A DNA stretch of 64,000 nt from contig NC_087107.1 in NCBI RefSeq assembly GCF_963855985.1, forward strand, positions 2,232,001-2,296,000, read 5' to 3'. The DNA comes from Ostrinia nubilalis (lineage: Eukaryota; Arthropoda; Insecta; Lepidoptera; Crambidae). The translations under genes and the position numbers were made by a program. Positions 14,101 to 23,784 of the stretch are shown here, in pieces; within the stretch, counting starts at the first letter, position 1; each line of letters starts with the position of its first letter. Under the pieces are notes generated by a model. The model made no database searches. It was given only the letters and a program-made list of their open reading frames with translations, and was not told the origin of the DNA.

Positions 14101-17100
14101 TTACCTACATGGCCAACATACCTTTCAGCATCTTTGGGAAGCGAAAAAAAAGATAAATCCGGTAGATTTCTTTTCGAATTTAAACACCCGAACGCCGCAC
14201 AATATTTCTTTCTCTTTATGTCCATTTTGTAATAATACTTCGATCATAGAATTAGGTACTACAACGCACGCCAGCGTCCTGACGGGCGCGCGCGTGACAC
14301 TCGACTGATATAATACCCGCCGGCGGGGCGCTTCGCTGTAGGTAATTATCGGATGTACCGCGCGGAGTGAGCCAGGCCTGGTATTACCACTAGACCACAC
14401 CCGGTCAGGCTCGGAGGTCCTGGGTTGGATTCTCAATGAACCAGGATTGTAACTACTCAGAAAAAGCAGTGATGGGAAAAACACGTAAAACTTGGGAAAT
14501 GACAGTGATGACCTGTCATTGGCCTTTGATCGCACCACGCGTTGGTGTTGTTGTAGCTTAAAAATTAAATAAATAAATTGAACACGACCCTGCCCCATCA
14601 GGATCAGGACCCAAACTAAGCAAACTTGTACTATGGGTAGTAGAAAACGTATTTGGATATTTTTGGCCCATTAGTTATAGGATACGTCACGACATACCTT
14701 AAGCTCCATGACGAGCATACATAACATTAGACGAGGTTATTTGAAGGGGATAAAAAGACCTATTCACTAGTTTTTAATAATAATAATCTGCACAAAAGTC
14801 ACTTATTGCCGACGATTGATGCGCCCGCGACTGATGAACTGATCTTACGAAGCAGCGATGGCCGCATAATGCGGTATCGGTGTTCGGTTTCACCGCATTA
14901 CATTGTTACTATGCTGCAACATTGTTTAAACTATGTGCCTAAGTGGTTAGTAAGATTTTTGTTCTAACATAAGTCGGTGGCAGAAGCTAGATATTGAATG
15001 GCATTTGTCCTGCAGTATACTGTATGAGTGCTCAACACAACAACACTTTCCACTCTATAACTTATAGCATAGGTTCATACTCAGATCATAGAAGGGAATA
15101 GATGTGAAACGGGGGCGTGGCGCGTGTCTCCGCGATATGCCCAGAAACGAACATCACCCGCGACGCCAGGTTAGTCGCGATTCAGTCGTACTGAGGAAAT
15201 GTTCTCCGATATTGTTGGATAATACGTCGTAACGTGCAATAACATAAGTGAAACGAAGAACTACAGGAACAATGAAGTCATTTACCACATGTAAGTATTG
15301 CAAATCCATTGGTATTTTGCTTATAAATAAAAAAAACTAAACATTTTTACGAACGAATTCAGTGCCGTGACATTTACTGCGATATCGAAATTAGTGGTGA
15401 TAAAAATTCAAACACGTTGTACATTGACGATTTAGTTAGCAACCACTTTATGTCATGCGTAACTACTGCGCAATGTATTTTATTTCTTCCGATATCCACT
15501 GACGCGTGAAAATACACAGTACGGCCGCATGTGCCGGTCGTAACATAGTGCAGGGCTCGTGTTCTAATACGGTTTCCTATTATCGATAAATAGAAGTAAA
15601 TTATTATTTTCTATTTTCTAATTTTGAATGAAAAAATCATGAGTTGCTTGCGATTTTTAAGTTTTTACAAAAACAATAACAATAGTAGAAGGGATTAGTA
15701 ACTGTCAACTATGTAATTACTATAAGAGCTAGTTGAAAGCCTAATATAGGCATTATTTTTGATAAACATAGGCGGTACGAATTTCGCCATAATTAAAAAG
15801 TTAATGCGCGATAGTAGTTAATAATAATTACAGTGATCCTGTTATTATTATTAAAGTAAATAATAATATATTACCAATATTGTAAATACTGGTAAAAATC
15901 GCAAGTACCTACTTAACCCATGACTTTTCATACAAACTTTGTCAGTCTATAACTTCTATACTCCATCGATAACGACATTGAGCTTTGGTTGGGGTAAATT
16001 AATATAAGGTAACTTCATTTAGTCCCAATAATTGATTCTGAGTTTTTCGTCCATACAAAATGGAACTGACTCCTTTATGCAAAAATCGTTAAAAAACATA
16101 ATAGTAACGTATAATAATAAAAAGGTTTTCATACAAGCATTTTTTAAACCAATTTCGAGCCTTGCCCCCAGGATTTAAAGTATCGATATCTTATCGACTC
16201 CATTTTATCTTTCTTCTCTCTAATTGCTTTTTTCAAAGTGTGCGTCACGTCACGCGGCCATTGATTGGCCATAAGGCACGCCTTCTGGCCAATCACAGCA
16301 CTTTTAAGCCGGTTGCACATGTTGTCGTAGACTCTCAGTCGCTTTGTTTTTACACAGTTGAATGTGTGTGTGGGAGCTGTGGTGGGGGAAATGTGGGGAC
16401 ACTGGTTCTCGTTGTAGTTACGCGCGACTTCATATCTATTCTCTTTCTATGATCTGAGGGTTCATAATAGGTCTGCGACTCTCGTACTTATTATAGTCAA
16501 TTATATGGCCTAAGATACAAGGTTCAAAATAGCGCACCTTGTTTGCACACCAAACTCGACCTTACGACCTAGGACACAAGGTTCACAGCTCACCTTGTCG
16601 AGGCGGTCAGTCTGAACGCCGTACTTGCCGCCGAAGCCACGCGCGTAGTCCGTCTGCGACTCGTAGTTACTATACTCAACTTTATGGCTTAAAACACAAG
16701 ATCCACAATAGCGCCCTTTGTGAACGCAGACCGTCTGCACCTACTAAACTCAACCTTAAGACCTAGGACACAAGGTTCACAGCTCACCTTGTCAACACGA
16801 TCAGTCTGCACGCCGTACTTGCCGCCGAAACCGCGCGCGTAGTCCGTCTGCGACTCGTAGTTACTATACTCAACTTTATGGCTTAAAACACAAGATCCAC
16901 AATAGCGCCCCTTGTGAACGCAGAATGACAGCACCTACTGAACTCAACCTTATGACCTAGGACACAAGGTTCACAGCTCACCTTGTCAACACGATCAGTC
17001 TGCACGCCGTACTTGCCGCCGAAGCTGCGTGCGTAGTCCATCTGCGACTCGTGCTTACTATACTTAACTTTATGGCTTAAAACACAAGATCCACAATAGC

Positions 17101-20100
17101 GCCCTTTGTGAACGAAGACTGTCTGCACCTACTTAACTCAACCTTACGACTTAAGACACAAGGTTCACAGCTCACCTTGTCGACGCGATCAGTCTGCACG
17201 CCGTACTTGCCGCCGAAACCTCGCGCTGCGACACGTACTTACTATACTCAACTTTATGGCTTAAGACACAAGGTTCACAACAGGACACCTTGTGAACGCA
17301 AACTATCTGCACCTACTAAACTCAACCTTACGACCTAAGACACACGGTTCACATCTCACCTTGTCAACGCGGTCAGTCTGCACGCCGTATTTGCCACCGA
17401 AGCCGCGCGAGTAGTCCGTCTGCGACTCGTGCTTGTCCACGGTTCCCACGTAGTCATGCCCCACGGCAGATGCATCCATTCGGTCAGTTTGCACGCCGAA
17501 TTTGCCGCCGAAACCTACACAAAAAAATATTTTACACTGCGCCTCTAGTCCCAAACTAAGCAAAACCTGTACTATGGGTATCATCTCATCTCAAGAATGA
17601 GGTTCTATAGGTCTAGAGGACAACTCAGTACCTGAGGTATGGGAACGGCACGGCTGTTTTTATTAGCGAGACATTGGTTTACTGTCATGTCATGATAATA
17701 TGTTACATAAATAAATAAAAGTTTTATTTTCAGTCAAGATGGTCAAAAAATCTGGTTTGGGGCCTGCACTAAAACTTGGGCGGGTGCTCCGCCACCAAAA
17801 AAAAACCGGTCAAGCTCAAGTGTATATCGGACTCGCGCATCGCAGCTGCGCAGGTTTCATACAATAATAAATAATAATAATAATATAATAATAAAGCCGT
17901 TTTTATTTCCAATCTACAATAAATTGTTTTTACATGCTAGGGTTTAATATTTAAATTATAAATATAACGTGTAGTAATTACTTTTAAGTGTTTAATGTAT
18001 AAATTTAGTTTCCCTTCCTTCTACTCGCTATCATTCCTACTCTCTTCAGCGTTATTGATTGGAACCCCTTCTCGGGTAAAGGCCTCCTCCAGCTTCTTCC
18101 AAATCTCTCTATCCGTAGCTTTCTCTCTCCATTTACTTCCTGCTATCTTTTCTATATCCTCTATCCATCTCTTTCGAGGGCGCCCTCTTTTCCTTTTTCC
18201 TTTCGGTCCCTTCCATATGGTTGACTCTAGTGTCCATCGTTTGTCTGTGTATCTTGCTATATGTCCTGCCCACTGCCACTTTTGTTTTAGGGCATATTGT
18301 AAGGCGTCTATAACTTTCGTTTTTCTTCTTATTTTTTCGCTTTTTACTTTATGTATTCTTCTTAATTTCATTACACTTCTCTCCATCGCTTTCTGGCATA
18401 CTACTAGTTTACTTTTTATTTTATTGTTGTATGTCCACGTTTGGCATCCATATGTAAGAGTAGGCAAGATACAGGTGTCCAGGACAGTTTTCTTTAAATG
18501 GAGAGGAAATTTCCCTTTTAAAATTTCCTTTAGGGACCAAAATTTTTTCCAGCTCATGTTAATTCGTCGCTCTACCTCTAGTTCTTCGCTTTTGTCTTCG
18601 AATGACAGTTGTTTTCCTAGGTATATGTAGTTGTTTACATATTCAAGGGGCTTCCCGTTGAGGTTTATAGGGTTTATGTGGCTGTTTGTCAGTATTTTAG
18701 TTTTGTCTTCGTTCATTTTGAGGCCCACTTTTTCACTTTCTTCATTTAAAGTGCATATCATTTTTTCTAATTCTTTACTTGTATCAGCGAATAGAACAAT
18801 ATCGTCCGCGAATCTGAGGTGTGTAAGTCGATCTTGATTAACTCTAATACCTTCCGACTGCCAGTTGAGATTGTCAAAAATGTGTTGAAGTACCATTATA
18901 AACAGCTTGGGTGAAAGGGGGTCTCCTTGTCTCACTCCTCTGCAGATCGGTATATCAGGACCACGTGTCTCCAATTTGACTTGACTTACGCTTCCCTCGT
19001 AAATGCTTTTGAGTACTCTTGTATAATTTTCGTTTATGTGACATTTATTCAGCGCTTCCCAAATAGCGTCATGAGAGATCGTGTCGAACGCTTTTGCGTA
19101 GTCTACGAAGGCAATGTATAGTGGCCTGTTGAACTCCTTGTATTTTTCCATTACCTGTTGTAGTACTTGTATATGGTCCATTGTTGAAAATCCTGAGCGA
19201 AACCCTGCTTGTTCGACTGGCTGGTAGTTATCAATCTCCTGACTCAGATGGCTTTGTAGAATTGAGGTGAACAATTTATAAACACTTGAAAGAAGACTAA
19301 TCGGGCGGTAATTAGAGATGTCTTGAGGGTCTCCTTTCTTGTATAAAAGGATTATATCAGATCTTTTCCATTGTTCTGGCACCTGACCTGTGTTCAAAAC
19401 TTTATTGAATAAATATGTAAGTGGGCAAGTTAGCAGGGCAGCACCGACTTTTAATGCTTCATTCTGTATGCCATCTGGACCAGGGCTTTTATCAGTTTTG
19501 AGTCTTCTGATGTGGTCGATAACCTCCTTCTCATGAACCAGTGGCGAATCATTCGTGTCTTGAGAGCTTGTTCCTACTATATCGTTTGTAGTGGTGCAGG
19601 AAATTGATTTGGCATAAAGTTCCTTGTAAAAATCTGTGGCGCATTCCATGATTTCTCTTCTAGTTTTTGTTTCTTCTGATTTTGATTTTAAGTTTTGAAT
19701 CCAATTTTTGTGTGTGATCAGTTTCTTATAGGCTTTTTTCGTGCTTCTGTAGGTATTAAGATTATTCTCGATTATTTTGTATCTGTATTCTTTGTAGTCT
19801 TTGTCTATTGCCTTACTGGTAGTCTTAAACAATATGCTTAGCTCTTCTTTCATTTCTTTAGTTTTTTGTTTCGTTTTCATAAGTTCAGATCGTCTTGTGA
19901 GGAGAGTTCTAGTGGACTCACTAAGTATTTTGTTAGTCGTTTTCAGTTCATTGTTCTTAAGTCTGCATGCAAGGCTGGTGTTGATGATGTTAGCTAGGTT
20001 ATTGTAAAAAGTTTGGGCATCTTCTTCCTGATTTGTTTCCAGTTGATGTAGGTTGATCTTGAGGTTTTCTAAATAGGTTTCATACAAACTTTTAGGTAAA

Positions 20101-22875
20101 TATTGTCTCATATAATCTATCCATCTGTCCTAATACTCGTACCAAAATAATATTTCCAACCAATATATTTGAATTTTAATGTACATTTTTACAAATTATC
20201 ACTTCAGTAGTGCTAATGACTTGCACTGTGCAAGTAATTTCTCATTGTCAAATACTGGAATCATTAGCTTAGAAAGTGGGTACTAAAACTAATACAGAAA
20301 ACAATATGCGATTTCGTTTGCAATAAAGTAATAGAAATCACATTTCTTTTAATTCGATTGTTATTTATAACTAGCATGCAATAATATCTGTATTTCTGTA
20401 CATGGAAGAAGGCACATCAAACTTAACCCTGTAGCACTTTAATCCTTTGTAATAGGTGCGAGTTTTCAACTAATATTGAGTCAGTCGACAGCAGATTAAC
20501 GTACCACAAAAAGGCAAATTATTCGCAATTAATATTGAACTTTATACCTTTATAATAAGGTCTACAATCATTTGAAAGTTTTATCATCACTGTAATAATT
20601 TGGAAGTTGATGAGCTGGCTACGTGTGGCTACCATAATAACATCCGTATTCACAAACGATCAATGCTTAAGTGAAGCAGCAAATCGAACGCACAGCGTTG
20701 AATAGAGCTCTATGCTTGGTTCGTGTGTCACCCTGTGCGTCCATGCGCACTGTGAGACCTCATAGTAATGTTTGTGAATACGGGTGTTAAATCTAAAATA
20801 TGCACAATACCTTGAGCATAATCTTTTTGGGAGACGTGTTTCTCAGTTTTGCCGACGTAGTCGTGGCCCACAGCCGATTTGTCCATACGATCGGCTTGTA
20901 CCCCGAACTTTCCTCCATAGCTAAAACAAAAAACATTTCAGTTATAAACATTTGCATTCATAATAAGCAAAACATAATGTAACACCTTTAAATCCAAATT
21001 CAAATTGTTTTTATTGTGAAATCACAGAGTTAAAATGTAGACAATGAAAAAAAAATTTACACCCTTCATAAATAGTTGTGTTGAATTTTTCTTTCACTAA
21101 ATTCCCATTGGTTTATGAACTGGTTGGTTTGGTAAGTTTTCTGAAGGTAGCTTTTTTATTTATTTCTGAAATTACCTCCAGTGTCGCCCGATGCGTCTGA
21201 CATGGCTCAATAACGTGTTGACTCACAAACTGTCCACTTTAACCCGCGTGCGTGATATTTTTTTCGCGTGAAGAATAACAAAAATCCATACATTCTCTCT
21301 CGCAAACTTTCGCGCGCGAAACGATACACACAACTTTCTGACCAACCGTATTCAGAATAATGATAATTCTTTGATCTGGGGGCACGGCAGTGCCCCCGCC
21401 AAGTCGAGCGCGAAGCAAACACTGCCGTACCATCCTTTACTGGAACCATTTCGCCGCATTTTCAGGCCCCTATTTGAGAATATAAACTTACCCAAAAGAA
21501 GGCTTCGGTCCTTTCTCATACTGCTTCTGTTTCTCCATTTTATCGGCTTCAAAAACTTCTTCTCTAAGCTTCGCCATGCTGCAGAAAAATCATATTTATG
21601 TATTTTTATGTGTGCAATAAATATTTTAAATAAATAAAATAAATATTATGTGAATTCCGTCAGTTTATAATATAACGCGTGAAATTGTAAACTAAGGCTG
21701 AAAGGCACCACCTTACTTTGACTGTAACTTTAACGATGACCGGTGCTTTTTGTATGGAGTTTGACAGATTTTTGACGTTTGTCAAAGTTAAAATAAGATG
21801 GTGCAACCCAGCCTAAGAGTGGGTTAGGCTTAGGTTAGACTGTAATCTAACTAAGTCAGATTACATTCTGACAGAATTTACAATTTTACGATGACATGTA
21901 GTATACAGCATAATGTTTTGTAAATTACATGAATCACCGAGCCCACACGTTTCCTCCTTGTCTGGTGTTTATAAATAACCGAGTGATTGACCCCACGAGC
22001 TTCCCTAAACTGTTTATTGAATTAAGTTCGTGACCATGACAAGTAATAAACTCAAAAATTTTGGATGATGTTACTTAATGATAAATCATGTCAAATATTG
22101 AACAAGATAATTTAATGGTTTACTCTGTATTGCATGTGGCACAGTAGCAGTAGTTTGATTTTTGTTGGAGGTCTTTTATATTTATTTATACGGTCAGCCA
22201 ATTAATAAATAATAAACAAAGTATAAATTCAAATAATATTTTTTTAATATTACAAAAATAACTTGATAAAACAAGTGAAGTGTTTATCTACCTACACCTA
22301 ATTAAGTGGTCACCTGTGATGATCTAATAAGTAATTAGTTCATTTTACTGTTTTACAAGGAGTGGCGTAAATAGTTGAATGCTTATGTATTGAAACATAT
22401 GTATTCAGTTTACTGGCCAACCAATGGAAAATACAAGTAAACGGGACTATTCCCACCTCTCGTTCCCACCACTGCAACTCCTGTGTAGCCAGGATCTACA
22501 ACTTGACCGCCACAAAAACCAAACCAATGAAGGTCAAGTTTGTCCCGGGGGAAAGTTAAACTGTCATTGGACCTGCCACGAAATTAATCAGAAGAACATA
22601 GGAGGAGTTCGAAATTAAGGTTCGACTTCCCTCCATCGCAAAGTGGATGACAGGTGACAAACAAAGATTTAAAATAAGTAAGGCTTTAATAGTCTCTAAA
22701 TAAATTGAAATGACACAAATATGACTATTACTTACTCGATAGCTTCAACGTTCCGTCCCCCAGGGCCCCATCGTTGCTCGTGCTCGGTGACATCGTTCAC
22801 GAAGTCTGGATCGGTCTCCCAATCGTCAGCCTCGGCTAGTGCTGGGGCAGCCACATCCGTTGCTGCTTTCCACAT
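2151..22875 (-). CDS. Cortactin: Cortactin (actin-binding, SH3), 10 exons, 3' end outside window
   Basis: Cortactin binds the Arp2/3 complex and F-actin and stabilises branched actin at the cell cortex. Exons in coding order: 22736-22875, 21492-21578, 20811-20920, 17360-17514, 13146-13311, 10299-10420, 7959-8132, 5427-5495, 3756-4016, 2151-2321. All junctions are GT..AG and phases agree, giving 485 residues. An in-frame TAG stands just before the start ATG and may be a splice acceptor for a 5' UTR exon. The acidic N-terminus has the Arp2/3-binding DDW at residues 17-19. Five complete 37-residue cortactin repeats (76-112, 113-149, 150-186, 187-223, 224-260) and a partial sixth follow; their exact period confirms the joins. 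Next come a charged helix, a proline/glutamate-rich linker (342-428) and the first half of an SH3 domain with ALYDY at 460-464. The last exon, carrying the rest of the SH3 domain, is not in the window. The introns hold arrays of partial exon copies. Confidence 0.95.
2361..2544 (-). mobile_element. Helitron-like non-autonomous element (degenerate)
   Basis: Read on the minus strand it starts TCTATATTATAAA and ends GAGCTAG, inserted between A and T, as expected for a Helitron. Its middle resembles the common lepidopteran Lep1-like consensus. It abuts a second such element on its right. Confidence 0.6.
2550..2743 (-). mobile_element. Helitron-like (Lep1-type) non-autonomous element
   Basis: On the minus strand the element begins TCCTACTAATATTATAAA and ends with a GC-rich hairpin (CGCGGGTGAAGCCGCGGGC) followed by CTAG. 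It is flanked by A and T. It lies in the cortactin intron between the SH3 exon and the linker exon. Confidence 0.75.
2887..3111. mobile_element. Foldback MITE with CCCTAGT target duplication
   Basis: The two halves are long inverted repeats starting CAGAGTAAATACAAATGAG and including a GC-rich stretch (GCGCGGTTTGTATGTGAGCG). The same 7 bp, CCCTAGT, flank both ends at 2880-2886 and 3112-3118. There is no coding capacity. A hAT-like origin is possible but not proven. Confidence 0.75.
3296..3687. mobile_element. Foldback MITE carrying a second, nested foldback MITE
   Basis: The outer inverted ends read GCCCGGTCGCCGAGCACGTA. They match the shorter element at 8283-8494, which shows the uninterrupted state. 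A second palindrome with ends TGAGGGTTTTC/GAAAACCCTCA sits at about 3367-3551, inside the left arm. Confidence 0.75.
4087..4287. mobile_element. PIF/Harbinger-like MITE, TTA target duplication
   Basis: A 201-bp element with inverted ends (GGYCCAGAACA and TGTTCTGGGCC) and long internal inverted repeats of the form CGCAACTGCAACGAAACTGC. TTA flanks both ends. A second copy lies at 57185-57379. Confidence 0.75.
4293..5283. mobile_element. hAT-like non-autonomous element, 8-bp target duplication
   Basis: The inverted ends are CATGGACCTATAAAAAAAG and its complement. GCCTTAGA is duplicated exactly at 4285-4292 and 5284-5291. The element inserted into the right end of the 4087 MITE. No long reading frame is present; the interior is AT-rich. 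Confidence 0.8.
5515..6060. repeat. Interspersed lepidopteran repeats (two fragments)
   Basis: 5515-5610 begins with AAATTCAAATTGTGTTTATT and resembles another copy near 20992. 5655-6060 starts CTAGCGGCCGCCCGCGAC, like the repeat at 46075, and ends in a CAGT microsatellite. No coding sequence is visible. Confidence 0.5.
6212..7665 (-). mobile_element. CR1/Jockey-type non-LTR retrotransposon, 5'-truncated
   Basis: A 387-residue open frame (6488-7651, minus) carries reverse transcriptase motifs: [26 protein letters not shown] and the YADD box in LYADDLQLY, followed by a C-terminal region ending in [12 protein letters not shown]. The upstream endonuclease and ORF1 are missing. The 3' end is an (AAAT)n-like tail at 6212-6233. 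The clade assignment is by overall look only; the reverse transcriptase identity is firm. Confidence 0.85.
8146..8195. repeat. 15-bp short tandem repeat
   Basis: About three units of a 15-base motif of the form taattgtggtaatag, just upstream of the cortactin exon at 7959-8132 and near its splice acceptor. Confidence 0.7.
8283..8494. mobile_element. Foldback MITE (uninterrupted relative of the 3296 element)
   Basis: Inverted ends of the form GCCCGGTCTGTGAGCACGTA, with internal inverted repeats around a GC-rich core. The sequence runs continuously across the place where the 3296-3687 copy has a nested insertion. Confidence 0.7.
8600..8760 (-). mobile_element. RTE-like retrotransposon 3' fragment
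   Basis: On the minus strand it encodes remnants of the RTE-like C-terminus ([20 protein letters not shown]). It has frame breaks and is one of at least eight such scraps in the window. Confidence 0.65.
8880..9990 (-). repeat. Array of about 10 copies of the tail of cortactin exon 6
   Basis: Each unit of about 98-103 bp (minus strand) contains the last 16-18 codons of the exon at 10299-10420 ([22 protein letters not shown]), its GTACCT donor and about 45 bases of intron. Donor positions are near 8928, 9030, 9130, 9228, 9327, 9430, 9614, 9715, 9813 and 9917. Units at 9130-9330 are almost identical to one another. None has a splice acceptor. The many open frames here on both strands are repeat artefacts. 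Confidence 0.9.
10008..10505. mobile_element. RTE-like retrotransposon 3' fragments around cortactin exon 6
   Basis: 10008-10265, read on the minus strand, shows [19 protein letters not shown] followed by the end of the coding region. 10435-10505 is a shorter piece in plus orientation. The real exon 10299-10420 lies between them. Confidence 0.7.
10980..13140 (-). repeat. Degenerate array derived from cortactin exon 5 tail and intron
   Basis: The region directly downstream of the exon at 13146-13311 holds copies of its 3' part plus donor. Three near-identical units of about 119 bp lie at 11150-11470, a longer copy at 12160-12275, and many highly diverged pieces occur throughout. There is also a higher-order duplication of about 980 bp: 11640-12060 recurs at 12620-13050. 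In the longer copy the codon before GACTACGCC is TAG, where the real exon has AAG. Confidence 0.85.
12407..12616 (-). repeat. Interspersed repeat family X, copy 1
   Basis: A repeat of about 220 bp that begins CGGGACTATTCCCACCTCTC (minus strand) and ends with GACAGGTGACAAACAAAG in full copies. Other copies lie at 22442-22666 and 54726-54950. The family is not recognised. This copy sits inside the exon 5 array. Confidence 0.8.
13330..13612 (+). mobile_element. RTE-like retrotransposon 3' fragment
   Basis: Plus-strand pieces resemble the RTE-like end: [22 protein letters not shown], then a frame-broken [11 protein letters not shown] segment and the terminal 'ggaggcctttgtccagcag' motif. It lies just upstream of cortactin exon 5. 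Confidence 0.7.
13620..14384. other. AT-rich intron sequence, nothing recognised
   Basis: Cortactin intron. No credible coding frame or repeat structure was seen, apart from short AT-rich runs. Confidence 0.6.
14385..14580 (+). mobile_element. tRNA-derived SINE
   Basis: The head looks tRNA-like (GGTATTACCACTAGACCAC, then GGAGGTCCTGGGTTGGATTC as a box B). A body and an A-rich tail with AAATAAATAAATT follow. It lies in a cortactin intron in the opposite orientation to the gene. Confidence 0.6.
14600..16500. other. Intron sequence without a convincing gene
   Basis: A long cortactin intron. It contains a short inverted pair around 16262-16303 (GATTGGCCA..TGGCCAATC). A possible tiny plus-strand first exon at 15272-15290 is treated as a finding only. 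Confidence 0.5.
16500..17345 (-). repeat. Array of about 4 copies of the tail of cortactin exon 4
   Basis: Units of about 190-205 bp downstream of the exon at 17360-17514. Each carries a [24 protein letters not shown] segment, ending R[VL]DK before a GTGAGC donor near 16580, 16785, 16979 and 17171, plus intron. Compared with the real exon, most copies read A for S before RGFGG, and one reads L for V before DK. No acceptors are present. Confidence 0.9.
17865..20130 (-). mobile_element. RTE-like non-LTR retrotransposon, 5'-truncated, long ORF intact
   Basis: A 696-residue open frame (18021-20111, minus) encodes a reverse transcriptase: [56 protein letters not shown] and the catalytic FADD in [14 protein letters not shown]-terminal region with TLTYGCQTW and [12 protein letters not shown] follows. 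The N-terminal endonuclease is missing, and a stop interrupts the frame just upstream of 20111. The 3' end has a TTA-rich tail (17865-17900). The uninterrupted frame suggests a fairly young insertion. It lies in a cortactin intron in the same orientation as the gene. Confidence 0.9.
20150..20638. other. AT-rich intron sequence, nothing recognised
   Basis: Between the RTE-like element and the MITE at 20640. No feature was seen. Confidence 0.5.
20640..20787. mobile_element. Short inverted-repeat MITE
   Basis: Ends ACATCCGTATTCACAAAC and GTTTGTGAATACGGGTGT are inverted repeats about 148 bp apart. It ends 23 bases before the donor side of the cortactin exon at 20811-20920. Confidence 0.65.
21366..21440. 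repeat. Short GC-rich hairpin repeat
   Basis: Contains CTGGGGGCACGGCAGTGCCC and a following GC-rich block ending near TACCATCCTTT. It recurs in inverted orientation at 45732-45802. Confidence 0.6.
21696..21813. mobile_element. PIF/Harbinger-like MITE, TAA target duplication
   Basis: A 118-bp element with inverted ends GGCTG..CACCACCTTACTTTGAC and the complement, flanked by TAA on both sides. A half copy lies at 51664-51740 and runs into the orphan reading frame there. Confidence 0.75.
22442..22666 (+). repeat. Interspersed repeat family X, copy 2
   Basis: Full-length copy from CGGGACTATTCCCACCTCTC to GACAGGTGACAAACAAAG. See 12407-12616 and 54726-54950. Confidence 0.8.
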
Positions 22876-22889
22876 CTACACCATAACAC

Positions 22890-23767
22890 AATGAGGATCA
22901 TTTCGATTTTTAGCTGTGAATGCAGATTTATAGGGCTAAGAAATCCTTAATACACAGTCCAAAAAATTTTGTTCTACGACAAAAATTGACGAAGTTATGG
23001 CCAAATTACTAAAAAAGTTCACTGACCGCCCGGCGCTGGGACGATGACGTCACTATATCCGATCCGAACGCTGCCGGCGTACTGCGTGGATAGAAAATAT
23101 TTTTTTCTAGCCAAACTATCAGTTTTAGAGAAAAACTTGTAATGACATTTATTCATCAGAATAAAGTAAGCTATCGATAGGTAATTTTTAAAAATAGAAA
23201 TTGTGAAAAATAACGCAAAAAATCCATACGCTCATACGATTCAATGGAACGCTGGGTATGACTTAACCCCCCCCCCCCTCCCCCCAAGGCCAAAAACTGG
23301 TTATTAGCATCATATTATGTATTATTATGTTCAATACAAACAATCATTAAGTTACACTCACCCCAACCGCGTCTCCGCATTGCATCGAATCCTATGAAAA
23401 TGTGGTTTTTGGACATAGCGATACTTATTTTTCACAATTTTTATTTTTAAAAATTACTGGTCGATAGGTTAATTTATTTTGATGAATAAATGTTATTAAA
23501 AGTTTTTTTCTAAAACTGATAGTTTAGCTGGAAAAAAATATTTTCCATCCCAATAGTACGCCGGCTGCGCTCGATTCGGATATAGTGACGTCACGCGGCC
23601 CTGCGTACGTTGACTTTTAGCGGCAAAAACGGCCTATGTTTATTACTTAATATCTTCGTAAGTAATGGTCCGATTTGGATAATTCAAAAAGATATATCTT
23701 TCTTACGTCTTAAAGATTAACGTAGATACTAGTTTTATTGAATTTTCTACAACAGTACTGATCCTCA
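22890..23767. mobile_element. Foldback element with ATGAGGATCA ends
   Basis: About 880 bp. The ends ATGAGGATCA/TGATCCTCAT are inverted repeats, and the arms share inverted internal blocks (for example AACTATCAGTTTTAGAG and a GTGACGTCA-containing block). A C-rich run lies near the centre (23268-23286). The element at 58042-59832 is the same family in inverse orientation with an expanded centre. Confidence 0.75.
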
Positions 23768-23784
23768 TTTCATTAATTTATTTA

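Noticed and set aside
17995..18837. Long plus-strand open frames rich in F, S and L
   Set aside because: They are the antisense of the RTE-like polymerase at 18021-20111, with no motif of their own.
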